Counted from the stretch's first letter, positions 38,381 to 47,870 are shown. The stretch: 64,000 bases of DNA from Lachnospiraceae bacterium (GCA_021199475.1 JAJQHZ010000124.1:62001-126000); one strand, 5' to 3'. The notes: generated by a model from the letters alone, not told the origin. Program-made: numbers and translations.

Positions 38381-39430
38381 ATGAAAGCAGGAGTATTGCA
38401 TGGGATCTGTGACATCCGTTACGAGGATATCCCGAAGCCGGAGCCGAAGGCGGGGCAGGCCCTGATCAAGGTGAAGTACACCGGTATCTGCGGCTCCGAC
38501 ATTCCGCGTGTCAATGCGGACGCGGCGCATTATTACCCAATCGTGCTGGGGCATGAATTTTCCGGTACGGTAGAGGAGGTCGGCGAAGGCGTGACCTCCG
38601 TTAAGCCGGGCGACCGCGTGGCCGGGATCCCGCTGGTGCCGTGCATGAAATGTGAGGACTGCCAGAAGGGCAACTATTCGCTGTGCAAGCATTATGACTT
38701 CATCGGCTCTCATTCCTATGGCAGCTATGCCGAGTACGTCTGCATGCCGGAGAGCAACATTGTGAAATTTGCGGATGACGTGACGTTTGAGCAGGGGGCG
38801 TTCTTTGAGCCGGCGACGGTTGCGCTGCACGGCCTGGAGCGGACCGGCTACAAGGGAGGCAAAACCGTGGCCATCCTGGGCGGCGGTACGGTCGGCATGA
38901 TGACCATGCAGTGGGCAAAGATTTTCGGTGCAAAGGAAGTGGTAGTATTTGACATCGTGGACGAGCGTCTGGAGCTTGGGAAGCGGCTCGGCGCGACCGG
39001 CGGTATTAATACCTTAAAAGAGGGCTTTATGGATGAGGCGATGGCTTACACCGGCGGACGGGGCTTTGACTACGTCTACGAGACCGCCGGAAATACGATT
39101 ACCATGAAGATGGCGTTCGAGCTGGCGGCGAACCGTGCGGATGTCTGCTTTATCGGTACGCCGACGCGCGATCTGACCTTTACCGTGAAGGAGTGGGAAA
39201 ACATCAACCGCAAGGAGTTTAACCTGACCGGCAGCTGGATGTCCTACAGTGCGCCGTTCCCGGGACATGAGTGGGAGCTGGTGGCACATTATTTCGCGAC
39301 CGGCGATCTGAAAATGGACGACTCCTTTACCTTCAAAATCTTTCCGCTCAGCAGGATTGATGAGGCGTTTGAGCTGTTCAAAACACCGGGAACGGTAAAG
39401 GGCAAGATTCTGATTGATTCGGAGCAGTAA
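38381..39430 (+). CDS. Zinc-dependent medium-chain alcohol dehydrogenase (galactitol-1-phosphate 5-dehydrogenase-like)
   Basis: GICGSDIPRV, GHEFSGTVEEVG, CMKCEDCQKGNYSLC structural zinc site. Confidence 0.88.
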   Translation: MKAGVLHGICDIRYEDIPKPEPKAGQALIKVKYTGICGSDIPRVNADAAHYYPIVLGHEFSGTVEEVGEGVTSVKPGDRVAGIPLVPCMKCEDCQKGNYSLCKHYDFIGSHSYGSYAEYVCMPESNIVKFADDVTFEQGAFFEPATVALHGLERTGYKGGKTVAILGGGTVGMMTMQWAKIFGAKEVVVFDIVDERLELGKRLGATGGINTLKEGFMDEAMAYTGGRGFDYVYETAGNTITMKMAFELAANRADVCFIGTPTRDLTFTVKEWENINRKEFNLTGSWMSYSAPFPGHEWELVAHYFATGDLKMDDSFTFKIFPLSRIDEAFELFKTPGTVKGKILIDSEQ

Positions 39431-39449
39431 TGGAAAGGAGGAAGGATTT

Positions 39450-40460
39450 ATGGCAATTGTAAACCCTGCGGCGGTGCCGCAAAGAACCCTGTATACCGGC
39501 GCGCAGATGCCGGCCATCGGGATGGGAACGTTTGGTTCCGACCATGCAGACGCGGATCTGGTGTCGGCGGCGGTCAGGAGCGCGATCGATGCCGGATACC
39601 GGATGTTCGACTGTGCGGCCTGCTATGGCAACGAGGCGGAGATCGGAGAGGTGTTCGCGAAGGCCTTCGCGGACGGCGAGGTAAAAAGAGAAGAGCTTTT
39701 CATTGTATCCAAGGTCTGGAACGATATGCACGGAGACGGCGATGTGCTGCTTGCCTGTGCAAAGACATTGAAGGATCTGCGTCTGGATTATCTGGATATG
39801 TATTATGTCCACTGGCCGTTCCCGAACTATCATCCGCCAGGCTGTGATGTTGACACGCGCAACCCGGACTCGAAGCCATTTACCGTGGAGCGTTTTATGA
39901 AAACCTGGAGGCAGATGGAGCGCCTGGTCGACATGGGACTGACGAAGCACATCGGGATGTCCAACATGACAATTCCGAAGCTGGAGGCAGTGCTGCCGCT
40001 CTGCCGCATTCAGCCGGCGGCTATCGAGCTGGAGTATCATCCGTGTTTTCAGCAGAAGGAGCTGAAATCCTACATTGAGAGCAAGGGCATCGTGCCGGTG
40101 GCCTTCTGCCCGCTCGGCTCCCCGGATCGCCCGGCCCGCGACTGTACGCCGGAGGATGTCGCAGATTTAAAGGTGCCCGAGCTGGTTGCGATCGCAGAAG
40201 CTCATCATGTGCACCCGGTCAACATTGCGCTCAAATGGGAGGTACAGAGCGGCGCGGCGCCGATACCGTTCTCCACGAAGCCGCGCAACATTCTGAGCAA
40301 TCTGCAGGGAGTGACCGAAGACCCGCTTACTGATGAGGAAATGAAGATGATGGAGACACTTGAGTGCAACAACCGTCTCGTAAAAGGTCAGGTATTCCTC
40401 TGGGAGGGCGCGAAGGACTGGCATGATCTCTGGGATGAGGACGGCGTAATTGTGCAGTAA
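39450..40460 (+). CDS. Aldo/keto reductase
   Basis: GTFGSDHADADLVSAAVRSAIDAGYRMFDCAACYGNE; DYLDMYYVHWPF. Confidence 0.92.
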   Translation: MAIVNPAAVPQRTLYTGAQMPAIGMGTFGSDHADADLVSAAVRSAIDAGYRMFDCAACYGNEAEIGEVFAKAFADGEVKREELFIVSKVWNDMHGDGDVLLACAKTLKDLRLDYLDMYYVHWPFPNYHPPGCDVDTRNPDSKPFTVERFMKTWRQMERLVDMGLTKHIGMSNMTIPKLEAVLPLCRIQPAAIELEYHPCFQQKELKSYIESKGIVPVAFCPLGSPDRPARDCTPEDVADLKVPELVAIAEAHHVHPVNIALKWEVQSGAAPIPFSTKPRNILSNLQGVTEDPLTDEEMKMMETLECNNRLVKGQVFLWEGAKDWHDLWDEDGVIVQ

Positions 40461-40531
40461 GGACCGGCCGCAATCGGAAACGGCAAGCTTGACGTGGAAT
40501 TCAGGGATTCTATAGCTTACTGGAACGCGCG

Positions 40532-41350
40532 ATGATGGAGAAAAAAGCAGGTAAGAATATGAATACAGATAGGGCAGGAACGGCGGCGCCTCGGGGGGCA
40601 GGAGATCTGTCTTTGGAGCAAAAGGCCGCGAAAGGATCGGTCAGACGCAATTATCAGAGGGAATTGGATCAGATGATCCGGGAGCTGTCCGCGGAGCGTG
40701 GGAAACAGACGGATGATCACTCATTTACCGGTGAGCCGACCGCGGGCGGCCTGTCAGTCGGGGAGCGGACAGCTCCGACTCTGCTGCTGCACAGCTGCTG
40801 TGCGCCGTGCAGCAGCTATGTGCTGGAATATCTGTCACAGTATTTTCAAATTACTGTGCTGTATTACAATCCCAATATTTATCCGGAGGAAGAGTATTTC
40901 CGGCGTGTGAAGGAGCAGCGCCGCCTGATTGAGGAGATGGGCGCAAAGGGGGTGCTCCCAAACCCGGTCCGCTTACTGGAGGGAAGCTTTGATAGCAGGA
41001 AGTTTTACGATGCGGTGCGCGGACTGGAACAGATTCCGGAAGGAGGAGCGCGGTGCGAGGCCTGTTTCCGGCTGCGCCTGGGGGAGGCGGCCAGGGCTGC
41101 TTCTGACGGAGATTTTGATTATTTTACGACCACACTGACCATCAGCCCGCTCAAAAACGCGCAGAAGCTCAATGAGATCGGGGAGGCGCTGGCCGGGGAA
41201 TACCAGGTAAAGTGGCTGCCCTGTGATTTTAAGAAAAAAAACGGCTACAAACGCTCAGTTGAGCTTTCGGCAGAGTATGGGCTGTACCGGCAGGATTACT
41301 GCGGCTGTGTGTTTTCAAAGCAGGAGCGGGAGAGGGCAAAGAATGCCTGA
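40532..41350 (+). CDS. queH: Epoxyqueuosine reductase QueH (DUF208) with long N-terminal extension
   Basis: LLLHSCCAPCSSYVLEYL, FEYYYNPNIYP-like region, CxxC and C-terminal YCGCVFS. Confidence 0.88.
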   Translation: MMEKKAGKNMNTDRAGTAAPRGAGDLSLEQKAAKGSVRRNYQRELDQMIRELSAERGKQTDDHSFTGEPTAGGLSVGERTAPTLLLHSCCAPCSSYVLEYLSQYFQITVLYYNPNIYPEEEYFRRVKEQRRLIEEMGAKGVLPNPVRLLEGSFDSRKFYDAVRGLEQIPEGGARCEACFRLRLGEAARAASDGDFDYFTTTLTISPLKNAQKLNEIGEALAGEYQVKWLPCDFKKKNGYKRSVELSAEYGLYRQDYCGCVFSKQERERAKNA

Positions 41351-41374
41351 TGGAATTCAAAACGCTCCGCAAGG

Positions 41375-41398
41375 ATGCGCGAAAGCGCATTCTATTTT
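41375..41398 (+). terminator. GNRA-tetraloop hairpin ATGCGC-GAAA-GCGCAT with short T-rich tail
   Basis: Direct reading after queH stop. Confidence 0.6.
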
Positions 41399-41462
41399 GC
41401 TCTTGCAAGAATATGCGGCCTGTGATAGACTCTGAATGGTCTGATTTGACGATATCTGCATG

Positions 41463-41595
41463 GCTTCGCGGGACAAATGACAGAGTACGCGGATGTTTTT
41501 TCGCGGGACAATGACAGGGTGCGCAGATGGCTTCGCGGGACAAAGGACAGGGTGCGCGGATGTTTTTTTGCGGGACAAAGGACAGGGTGCGATAG
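41463..41595 (+). repeat. Minisatellite, about four 32-36 nt units (TTCGCGGGACAAAGGACAGGGTGCGCGGATGTTTT), upstream of argH
   Basis: Units at about 41465, 41500, 41531 and 41568, with decayed copies flanking. Confidence 0.85.
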
Positions 41596-41676
41596 AGGAA
41601 TTCCGCGCGGGATCATCGATATCGTGCGATGGATGAAATTTGCACGGGATAAAAGAAAGACGAGGAGATTAGTACG

Positions 41677-43068
41677 ATGGCTCAATTGTGGGGCGGAAGA
41701 TTTACGAAAGCAACCGATCAGATGGTCTATGATTTTAATGCGTCGATTTCGTTTGATCAGCGGCTGTACCGGCAGGATATCGAGGGCAGCCTGGCGCATG
41801 TAAGGATGCTTGCGAAGCAGGGAATCCTGACGGAAGCGGAGCGGGACGCTATTATTGACGGTCTGGAGGGAATTCTGGCGGATGTGGAGAGCGGAGCGCT
41901 CGCGATTACTCTTGAATACGAAGACATTCACAGCTTTGTGGAGGCGAATCTGACGGAGCGCATCGGGGATGCGGGGAAAAAGCTGCATACCGGACGAAGC
42001 CGCAATGATCAGGTGGCACTGGATATGCGGATGTATGTGCGCGATGCGGTAAAAGAGACGGATCACCATCTTCTGGCGCTTTTGAAGGTGCTTTACCGCA
42101 TTATGGAAGAAAATATCGACACGTTCATGCCGGGCTTTACGCATTTGCAGAAGGCGCAGCCGGTGACGCTTGCCCACCACATGGGCGCTTATTTTGAAAT
42201 GTTTAAGCGCGACCGCTCCAGACTTGCTGACATTTATAAACGTATGAACTATTGTCCGCTCGGCGCGGGGGCGCTGGCGGGCACGACCTACCCGCTTGAC
42301 CGCGATTATACGGCCGAGCTGCTGGGCTTTGATGGGCCGACGTTAAACAGCATGGACTCGGTTTCAGACCGGGACTATGTGATCGAGTATCTGAGCGCAC
42401 TTTCTACGATTATGATGCATCTGAGCCGTTTTTCGGAGGAAATCATTCTCTGGAATTCGAATGAGTACCGGTTTGTGGAGCTGGACGACGCTTACAGCAC
42501 CGGCAGCAGCATTATGCCGCAGAAAAAGAACCCCGACATTGCCGAGCTGGTGCGAGGTAAGACCGGGCGCGTGTATGCGTCCCTGATGGGAATTCTGACG
42601 ACTATGAAGGGGATTCCGCTTGCCTATAATAAGGATATGCAGGAGGATAAGGAGGGCACGTTCGACGCCATCGATACGGTCAATTCCTGCCTGCCGCTGT
42701 TTACCGGGATGTTGGATACGATCAAATTCCGCAAGGATGTGATGGAAGCCTCCGCGAAAAACGGATTTACCAACGCGACGGATGTGGCGGATTATCTGGT
42801 AAACCATGGCGTACCGTTCCGCGACGCGCACGGCATCTCCGGTCGGCTGGTGCTGCGCTGCATAGAGGAGAATAAGGCGCTCGACGACCTGACGCTGGAG
42901 GAGTTCCGCTCCGAGAGCGACGTGTTTGAGGAAGATATCTACGAAGCCATCAGCATGAAGACCTGCGTGGAAAAACGCCTGACAAAAGGAGCGCCCGGCG
43001 AGGCGGCCATGCGGGAGGTATTGGATATCTACAAGGATTATCTGAGTAATAATAAGGAAGCGCTTTGA
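41677..43068 (+). CDS. argH: Argininosuccinate lyase
   Basis: MAQLWGGRFTKATDQMVYDFNASI, HTGRSRNDQVALDMRM, GSSIMPQKKNPD. Confidence 0.97.
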   Translation: MAQLWGGRFTKATDQMVYDFNASISFDQRLYRQDIEGSLAHVRMLAKQGILTEAERDAIIDGLEGILADVESGALAITLEYEDIHSFVEANLTERIGDAGKKLHTGRSRNDQVALDMRMYVRDAVKETDHHLLALLKVLYRIMEENIDTFMPGFTHLQKAQPVTLAHHMGAYFEMFKRDRSRLADIYKRMNYCPLGAGALAGTTYPLDRDYTAELLGFDGPTLNSMDSVSDRDYVIEYLSALSTIMMHLSRFSEEIILWNSNEYRFVELDDAYSTGSSIMPQKKNPDIAELVRGKTGRVYASLMGILTTMKGIPLAYNKDMQEDKEGTFDAIDTVNSCLPLFTGMLDTIKFRKDVMEASAKNGFTNATDVADYLVNHGVPFRDAHGISGRLVLRCIEENKALDDLTLEEFRSESDVFEEDIYEAISMKTCVEKRLTKGAPGEAAMREVLDIYKDYLSNNKEAL

Positions 43069-43479
43069 TTTATGAGAATGATCTGAGTAATAAAGATGCA
43101 CTATGGTTTAAAAGTACGATCAGAAATATAAGGGGATGCAGCATCGCATTGGCGGCAGCGCCCCGGAATCTGATCTGGATGAAACAGAACAAAATTTTGC
43201 TAAAATGCAAAAAGCGCTATTAAGCGCCCAAAAGAAAGGAGGGCGGGCATCGCTGCCCGCCAGAGAAAAATGTATGAAAAACAAATGTTGGTCCGATGTC
43301 CTTCATTTGTTTCATACGAAAGTATATGTGCAAAATGTGTTTAGAATATGTCCTGTTTATGAAGGGTGTGTGAAAAAATCGGTTTTCTTCTATTGGAGAT
43401 TGTCTGAGAATTCGTACCATATAGTGCGGAAATGATGTGGATCAAATTGCTGATGTGACTGTAAAGCTGGATTTAAGCC

Positions 43480-43508
43480 TTGACACAATCGAAAAACGTG
43501 CGTATACT
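43480..43508 (+). promoter_or_regulatory. Promoter TTGACA-17-TATACT for asd
   Basis: Direct motif match. Confidence 0.8.
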
Positions 43509-43608
43509 GTGAAGACAATTGTGTGCCGTACAGAGACAAAACGCTGTGAACGGCACATAAATTTGCGCTATGGCGCGGAAGCTATAAAATACGAGGAGAT
43601 GTGAAAAA

Positions 43609-44694
43609 ATGAGTCAGAAGCTGAGAGTTGGGATCCTGGGAGCGACCGGCATGGTGGGACAGAGATTTATTTCCCTGCTGGAGAACCATCCATGGTTTGA
43701 GGTGGTCACGGTGGCGGCGAGTCCGCGCAGTGCTGGTAAGACCTATGAGGAGGCGGTCGGCGGCCGGTGGAAGATGACGACCCCGATGCCGGAGAATGTG
43801 AAAAAGCTGATTGTCAAGAATGTCAATGAGGTAGAAGCCGTAGCGGCGACGGTGGATTTTGTATTTTCCGCCGTAGATATGTCAAAGGATGAGATTCGCG
43901 CGATTGAGGAGGAGTACGCGAAGACGGAGACACCAGTCGTGTCGAACAACAGCGCGCATCGCTGGACGCCGGACGTGCCGATGGTGGTGCCGGAGATTAA
44001 TCCGCAGCACTTTGATGTGATTGCGTTCCAGAAGAAGCGCCTTGGTACAACGCGCGGTTTCATTGCGGTAAAGCCGAACTGCTCGATTCAGAGCTATGCC
44101 CCCGCGCTGAGCGCCTGGCGGGAATTCGAGCCGTATGAGGTGGTGGCGACCACCTATCAGGCAATTTCCGGAGCAGGCAAGACCTTTAAGGACTGGCCGG
44201 AGATGGTAGAAAATGTGATTCCGTACATTGGCGGCGAGGAAGAAAAAAGTGAGAAGGAGCCGCTTCGCCTCTGGGGAACGCTCGAGGATGGCGTGATCAA
44301 GCCGGCGACCGAGCCGAAGATCACCTGCCAGTGCATCCGGGTACCAGTGCTGAACGGCCACACAGCAGCAGTTTTTGTGAAGTTCCGCAAGAAACCGACG
44401 AAAGAGCAGCTGATCGAGAAGCTGGTGAACTTCTCCGGGCTTCCGCAGAAGCTGGAGCTGCCGAGTGCGCCAAAGCAGTTCATTCAGTACATGGAGGAGG
44501 ATAACCGTCCGCAGGTCGTTCTTGATGTGGATTACGAGAACGGAATGGGCGTATCTATCGGTCGTCTCCGCGAGGATACGATTTATGATTTCAAGTTTGT
44601 CGGCCTTTCCCACAATACCGTGCGCGGCGCGGCCGGCGGCGCGGTGCTCTGCGCCGAGACGCTCAAAGCGCTGGGGTATATTGCGGCAAAATAA
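43609..44694 (+). CDS. asd: Aspartate-semialdehyde dehydrogenase
   Basis: VGILGATGMVGQRFI, VVSNNSAHRW, KPNCSIQSYAPALSA. Confidence 0.95.
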   Translation: MSQKLRVGILGATGMVGQRFISLLENHPWFEVVTVAASPRSAGKTYEEAVGGRWKMTTPMPENVKKLIVKNVNEVEAVAATVDFVFSAVDMSKDEIRAIEEEYAKTETPVVSNNSAHRWTPDVPMVVPEINPQHFDVIAFQKKRLGTTRGFIAVKPNCSIQSYAPALSAWREFEPYEVVATTYQAISGAGKTFKDWPEMVENVIPYIGGEEEKSEKEPLRLWGTLEDGVIKPATEPKITCQCIRVPVLNGHTAAVFVKFRKKPTKEQLIEKLVNFSGLPQKLELPSAPKQFIQYMEEDNRPQVVLDVDYENGMGVSIGRLREDTIYDFKFVGLSHNTVRGAAGGAVLCAETLKALGYIAAK

Positions 44695-44788
44695 ATGTTA
44701 CATGTCACTTTCGCTGGCAAACATCAGGCGGATTTTTGTGCTCGTATGAGTGATACGTCGGATTTGTAGAAAATAGACGAAATTTAAA

Positions 44789-44838
44789 TGAAAAACAGTC
44801 GCCCTTTCCATTGGAAGCGGAGCGGCTGTTTTTTTGCA
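44789..44838 (+). terminator. Terminator AACAGTCGC..GCGGCTGTT + T7
   Basis: Inverted repeat followed by T tract. Confidence 0.8.
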
Positions 44839-44895
44839 CATATTTTTCAGGGTTAGATCCTGTATTTTTGTGAAAATATAAGTGTTAGCGATATC

Positions 44896-44924
44896 TTTAC
44901 AAACCACATAAAACAAGATATAAT
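44896..44924 (+). promoter_or_regulatory. Promoter TTTACA-17-TATAAT for rhaD, followed by tandem AGAAACAACA x2
   Basis: Direct motif match. Confidence 0.75.
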
Positions 44925-45114
44925 ACGAAAAGAAACAACAAGAAACAACAAAACATAAATGGAAAAACCACAAAATCAGGCAATTCCAAACTATTTACGA
45001 GAGAAAATGCGGCATTGCGGAAGTGCAAAGCGGTAAAGGAAAGAGAGAAAGAAACCGGGCGTTGACTTGCACAGACACTGGCCGGTACAGGCAAATTTAA
45101 AAGGAGAGAATATC

Positions 45115-45945
45115 ATGAAAATTCTGGAAACGAGATTTATGCAGGGCTTTATTAAAATGGCAGACGACGGCTATCAGCAGGGCTGGCATGAGAGAAACGG
45201 CGGGAATCTGAGCTACCGCCTGAAGCCGGACGAGGTGGAGCTGATCCGTCCGCGCCTGAACGCGCCGGGAGGCTGGGAGCCGATCGGCACGGAGGTGCCG
45301 GGACTTGCGGGTGAGTTTTTCCTGGTGACCGGAAGCGGCAAATATTTCCGTAATATTATTGTTGACCCTGAGGTATGCCTCGCGATCATTGAACTGGACG
45401 ATAAGGGCGAGAATTACCGGATCCGCTGGGGACTGGTAGAGGGCGGCAGACCGACCAGCGAGCTGCCGACGCATCTGATGAACCATGAGGTGAAAAAGAA
45501 GCTGACAAACGACCGCCATCGCGTGATTTACCACGCGCATACGACCAATATCATCGCGCTGACGTTCGTGCTGCCGCTCTCGGATAAAGTATTTACCAGA
45601 GAACTCTGGGAGACGGCGACCGAGTGTCCGGTGGTCTTTCCGGACGGCGTCGGTGTCATCGGCTGGATGGTGCCGGGCGGACGCGAGATCGCGGTCAAGA
45701 CGGCGGAGCTGATGGAGAAATACGACGTTGTCATCTGGGCGCATCACGGAATGTTCTGTTCCGGAGAGGATTTTGACCTGACCTTTGGTCTGCTGCACAC
45801 CGTTGAGAAATCTGCGGAGATCCTGGTTAAGATTCTTTCCATGAATCCGCGGAAGCTGCAGACCATCACACCAGATAATTTCCGTGCCCTCGCGGAAGGC
45901 TTCCATGTGACGCTGCCGGAAGAATTCCTGTATGAGAAGCCGTGA
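45115..45945 (+). CDS. rhaD: Rhamnulose-1-phosphate aldolase
   Basis: Class II aldolase fold: HERNGGNLSYRL, VTGSGKYFRNI, HAHTTNIIALT, WAHHGMFCSG. Confidence 0.9.
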   Translation: MKILETRFMQGFIKMADDGYQQGWHERNGGNLSYRLKPDEVELIRPRLNAPGGWEPIGTEVPGLAGEFFLVTGSGKYFRNIIVDPEVCLAIIELDDKGENYRIRWGLVEGGRPTSELPTHLMNHEVKKKLTNDRHRVIYHAHTTNIIALTFVLPLSDKVFTRELWETATECPVVFPDGVGVIGWMVPGGREIAVKTAELMEKYDVVIWAHHGMFCSGEDFDLTFGLLHTVEKSAEILVKILSMNPRKLQTITPDNFRALAEGFHVTLPEEFLYEKP

Positions 45946-45951
45946 TACAGG

Positions 45952-46054
45952 GAAAGCCGCGCAATGAAAAATCGCTTCGCGATTGGCGCGGCCTTCGTCC
46001 ATATCCGCTTTGCGAATACGGACATGAAGTGAAAGCCGCGCAAGTACGGATATG
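45952..46054 (+). repeat. Structured intergenic element, family 2, copy E
   Basis: GAAAGCCGCGCAA at 45952 and 46031 around GGCGCGGC; AATCGC/GCGATT hairpin; GTCC..GGACAT hairpin; CATATCCG/CGGATATG alternative. Confidence 0.8.
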
Positions 46055-46070
46055 TGAAATAACGAAATGA

Positions 46071-47870
46071 TCAGCTGGCGGGTATCCGGATCTGCACCTC
46101 GGTGCCTTCGCCGACGCGGCTGGAGTAGCTGAGCCCGTAATCTTCGCCGTAGAGGACCTGAAGGCGGCGGTGTGTGTTGTAGATTGCGATGTTCGTGCCG
46201 CCGGAGGTGCTCTGCCCGGTTCCGTAGAGGATGTTTTCCAGCACCTCCTCCGGCATCCCCACGCCGTCGTCGGAAATCAGAAGGATGATGTCCTCATTTT
46301 CCGTCCAGGCCGTGATCAGGATGGTGCCTGCTTTGCTGTCCTTTGCCAGAATGCCGTGCAGGATGGCGTTCTCGACCACCGGCTGCAGAGTGAGCTTTGG
46401 AATGTGGTAGTTCATCAGGTCGTCCGCGATGTCCGTGATCAGCGAGATACTGTTGTGGTAGCGCATATTCTGAAGGCGGGTGTAGATGGTGACATGCTCA
46501 ATCTCGCTTGCAATCGTGGCGATCGTCTGCTTCCGGCTCAGGGTGAGCTTGTAAAAACGCGACAGATCCTGCACTGCGGCGCTGACCTCCGAGGTACGGC
46601 CCTGCTGGGCGAGCCAGTTGATCATATCCATGGTGTTGTACAGAAAATGAGGATTGATCTGTGCCTGCAGGGAATTAAATTCCGAGATGCGCAGATCCTC
46701 CGCGGCCTGAGCCTGTTCATCGAGCAGCTCGTTAATCTGCCTGGCCATATAGTTGTAAGTATCAATCAGGTCGCCGATTTCATCGTGAGCGTCCGGGCTT
46801 TCCATTGGCTGGGGCGGTCCTTCGCGGACTGCGCTCATCTGTGTATTGATAGATGAGATTCGTCTTGTGAGGGAACGGGATAAAAATGCCGCGAACAAAA
46901 TGGCAACCAGAAGCACCGCCAGATAGACCGCCGCGAAGCGCTGGATAATGTGATTGCTCTGCTCGATCAGCGGGTCGGAGGGCAGGATGGTCACCATGAA
47001 CCAGCCGGGCTCTGTAATGCTGTAAAAACCGGCGTAAACCGTTTCGTCCAGAATCGTGCGCTCGATAAAGTTGTTGGAGGACATAAACGCGCTCTCAATC
47101 GTCTCATAGCTGAGCCAGTAGAGACCGGAAAGCGACGTGTCGGAGGATGCGACAATCGTATCTCTTTCATTAATAATATAAGAAACGCTGCCTTCGAGGG
47201 AGAGATTTTCTGATAAAATTTCCAGAATTCCACTGCTGGAATAATAGACCGCGATGTAAGCTGTGTAGGCTTCCCCCTCATAATAAAAGGTCGTCGCGCG
47301 GATGTATGCCAGATCTCCATACTGCTCCTGCTCTTTGGTGCCCAGATAAAAGGACGGGCAGTAGAGCGTGGATGCGTTCGTCCCCTGAAAAATGCCGTAC
47401 CAGTACGTGCCCTGCGCCTGACTCATCGGAACCAGGATACCAGCTGTGTACTCATCGGTAAACAAGTCGGAATCCTCCTCCGGGAAATCCATATAAATCC
47501 GCACGGCTGTGATCAAATCACCGCTTTGCGCCTCTTCCACTGCAGTCCGGAATTCCAGTGCCGGAGTGGAATGCGACAGGCTGTTCACCGGCTCATTGAC
47601 CGGCTGATGGAACAGCATACTGTAGAAATCCAGATCACTCAATTCATTGCTGAATTCGACCACGTCTTCGATAATCGCTTCAATCTGGGGCGCAGTGGTA
47701 GCGGAAGCGTCCTGCTCCTGACGAATCGTATAGGAGACGACCATGCTGTACATCCTGCTGTAAAAAAAGATAATTACAAAAGCAGCCGGAATGGCCACAA
47801 TCAGCAGAATCGTGATCATAAGCTTGGTCTGAATGTGCAAATCCATATAGCTCTGACGCAGCTTTTTCAT
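46071..47870 (-). CDS. Sensor histidine kinase, YesM-like (HAMP, His_kinase, HATPase)
   Basis: QAQINPHFLYNTMDMINWLAQ, LQPVVENAILHG, DDGVGM. Confidence 0.93.
   Translation of the reverse strand: MKKLRQSYMDLHIQTKLMITILLIVAIPAAFVIIFFYSRMYSMVVSYTIRQEQDASATTAPQIEAIIEDVVEFSNELSDLDFYSMLFHQPVNEPVNSLSHSTPALEFRTAVEEAQSGDLITAVRIYMDFPEEDSDLFTDEYTAGILVPMSQAQGTYWYGIFQGTNASTLYCPSFYLGTKEQEQYGDLAYIRATTFYYEGEAYTAYIAVYYSSSGILEILSENLSLEGSVSYIINERDTIVASSDTSLSGLYWLSYETIESAFMSSNNFIERTILDETVYAGFYSITEPGWFMVTILPSDPLIEQSNHIIQRFAAVYLAVLLVAILFAAFLSRSLTRRISSINTQMSAVREGPPQPMESPDAHDEIGDLIDTYNYMARQINELLDEQAQAAEDLRISEFNSLQAQINPHFLYNTMDMINWLAQQGRTSEVSAAVQDLSRFYKLTLSRKQTIATIASEIEHVTIYTRLQNMRYHNSISLITDIADDLMNYHIPKLTLQPVVENAILHGILAKDSKAGTILITAWTENEDIILLISDDGVGMPEEVLENILYGTGQSTSGGTNIAIYNTHRRLQVLYGEDYGLSYSSRVGEGTEVQIRIPAS

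Noticed and set aside
41463-41595. Possible CRISPR array upstream of argH
   Set aside because: Units are contiguous and diverging with no unique spacers and no cas genes.
43136-43435. 99-aa ORF between argH and asd
   Set aside because: No RBS, unusual composition, no recognisable homology; more likely noncoding.
46170-46856. 228-aa plus-strand ORF antisense to the histidine kinase
   Set aside because: Shadow ORF; no RBS or family resemblance.
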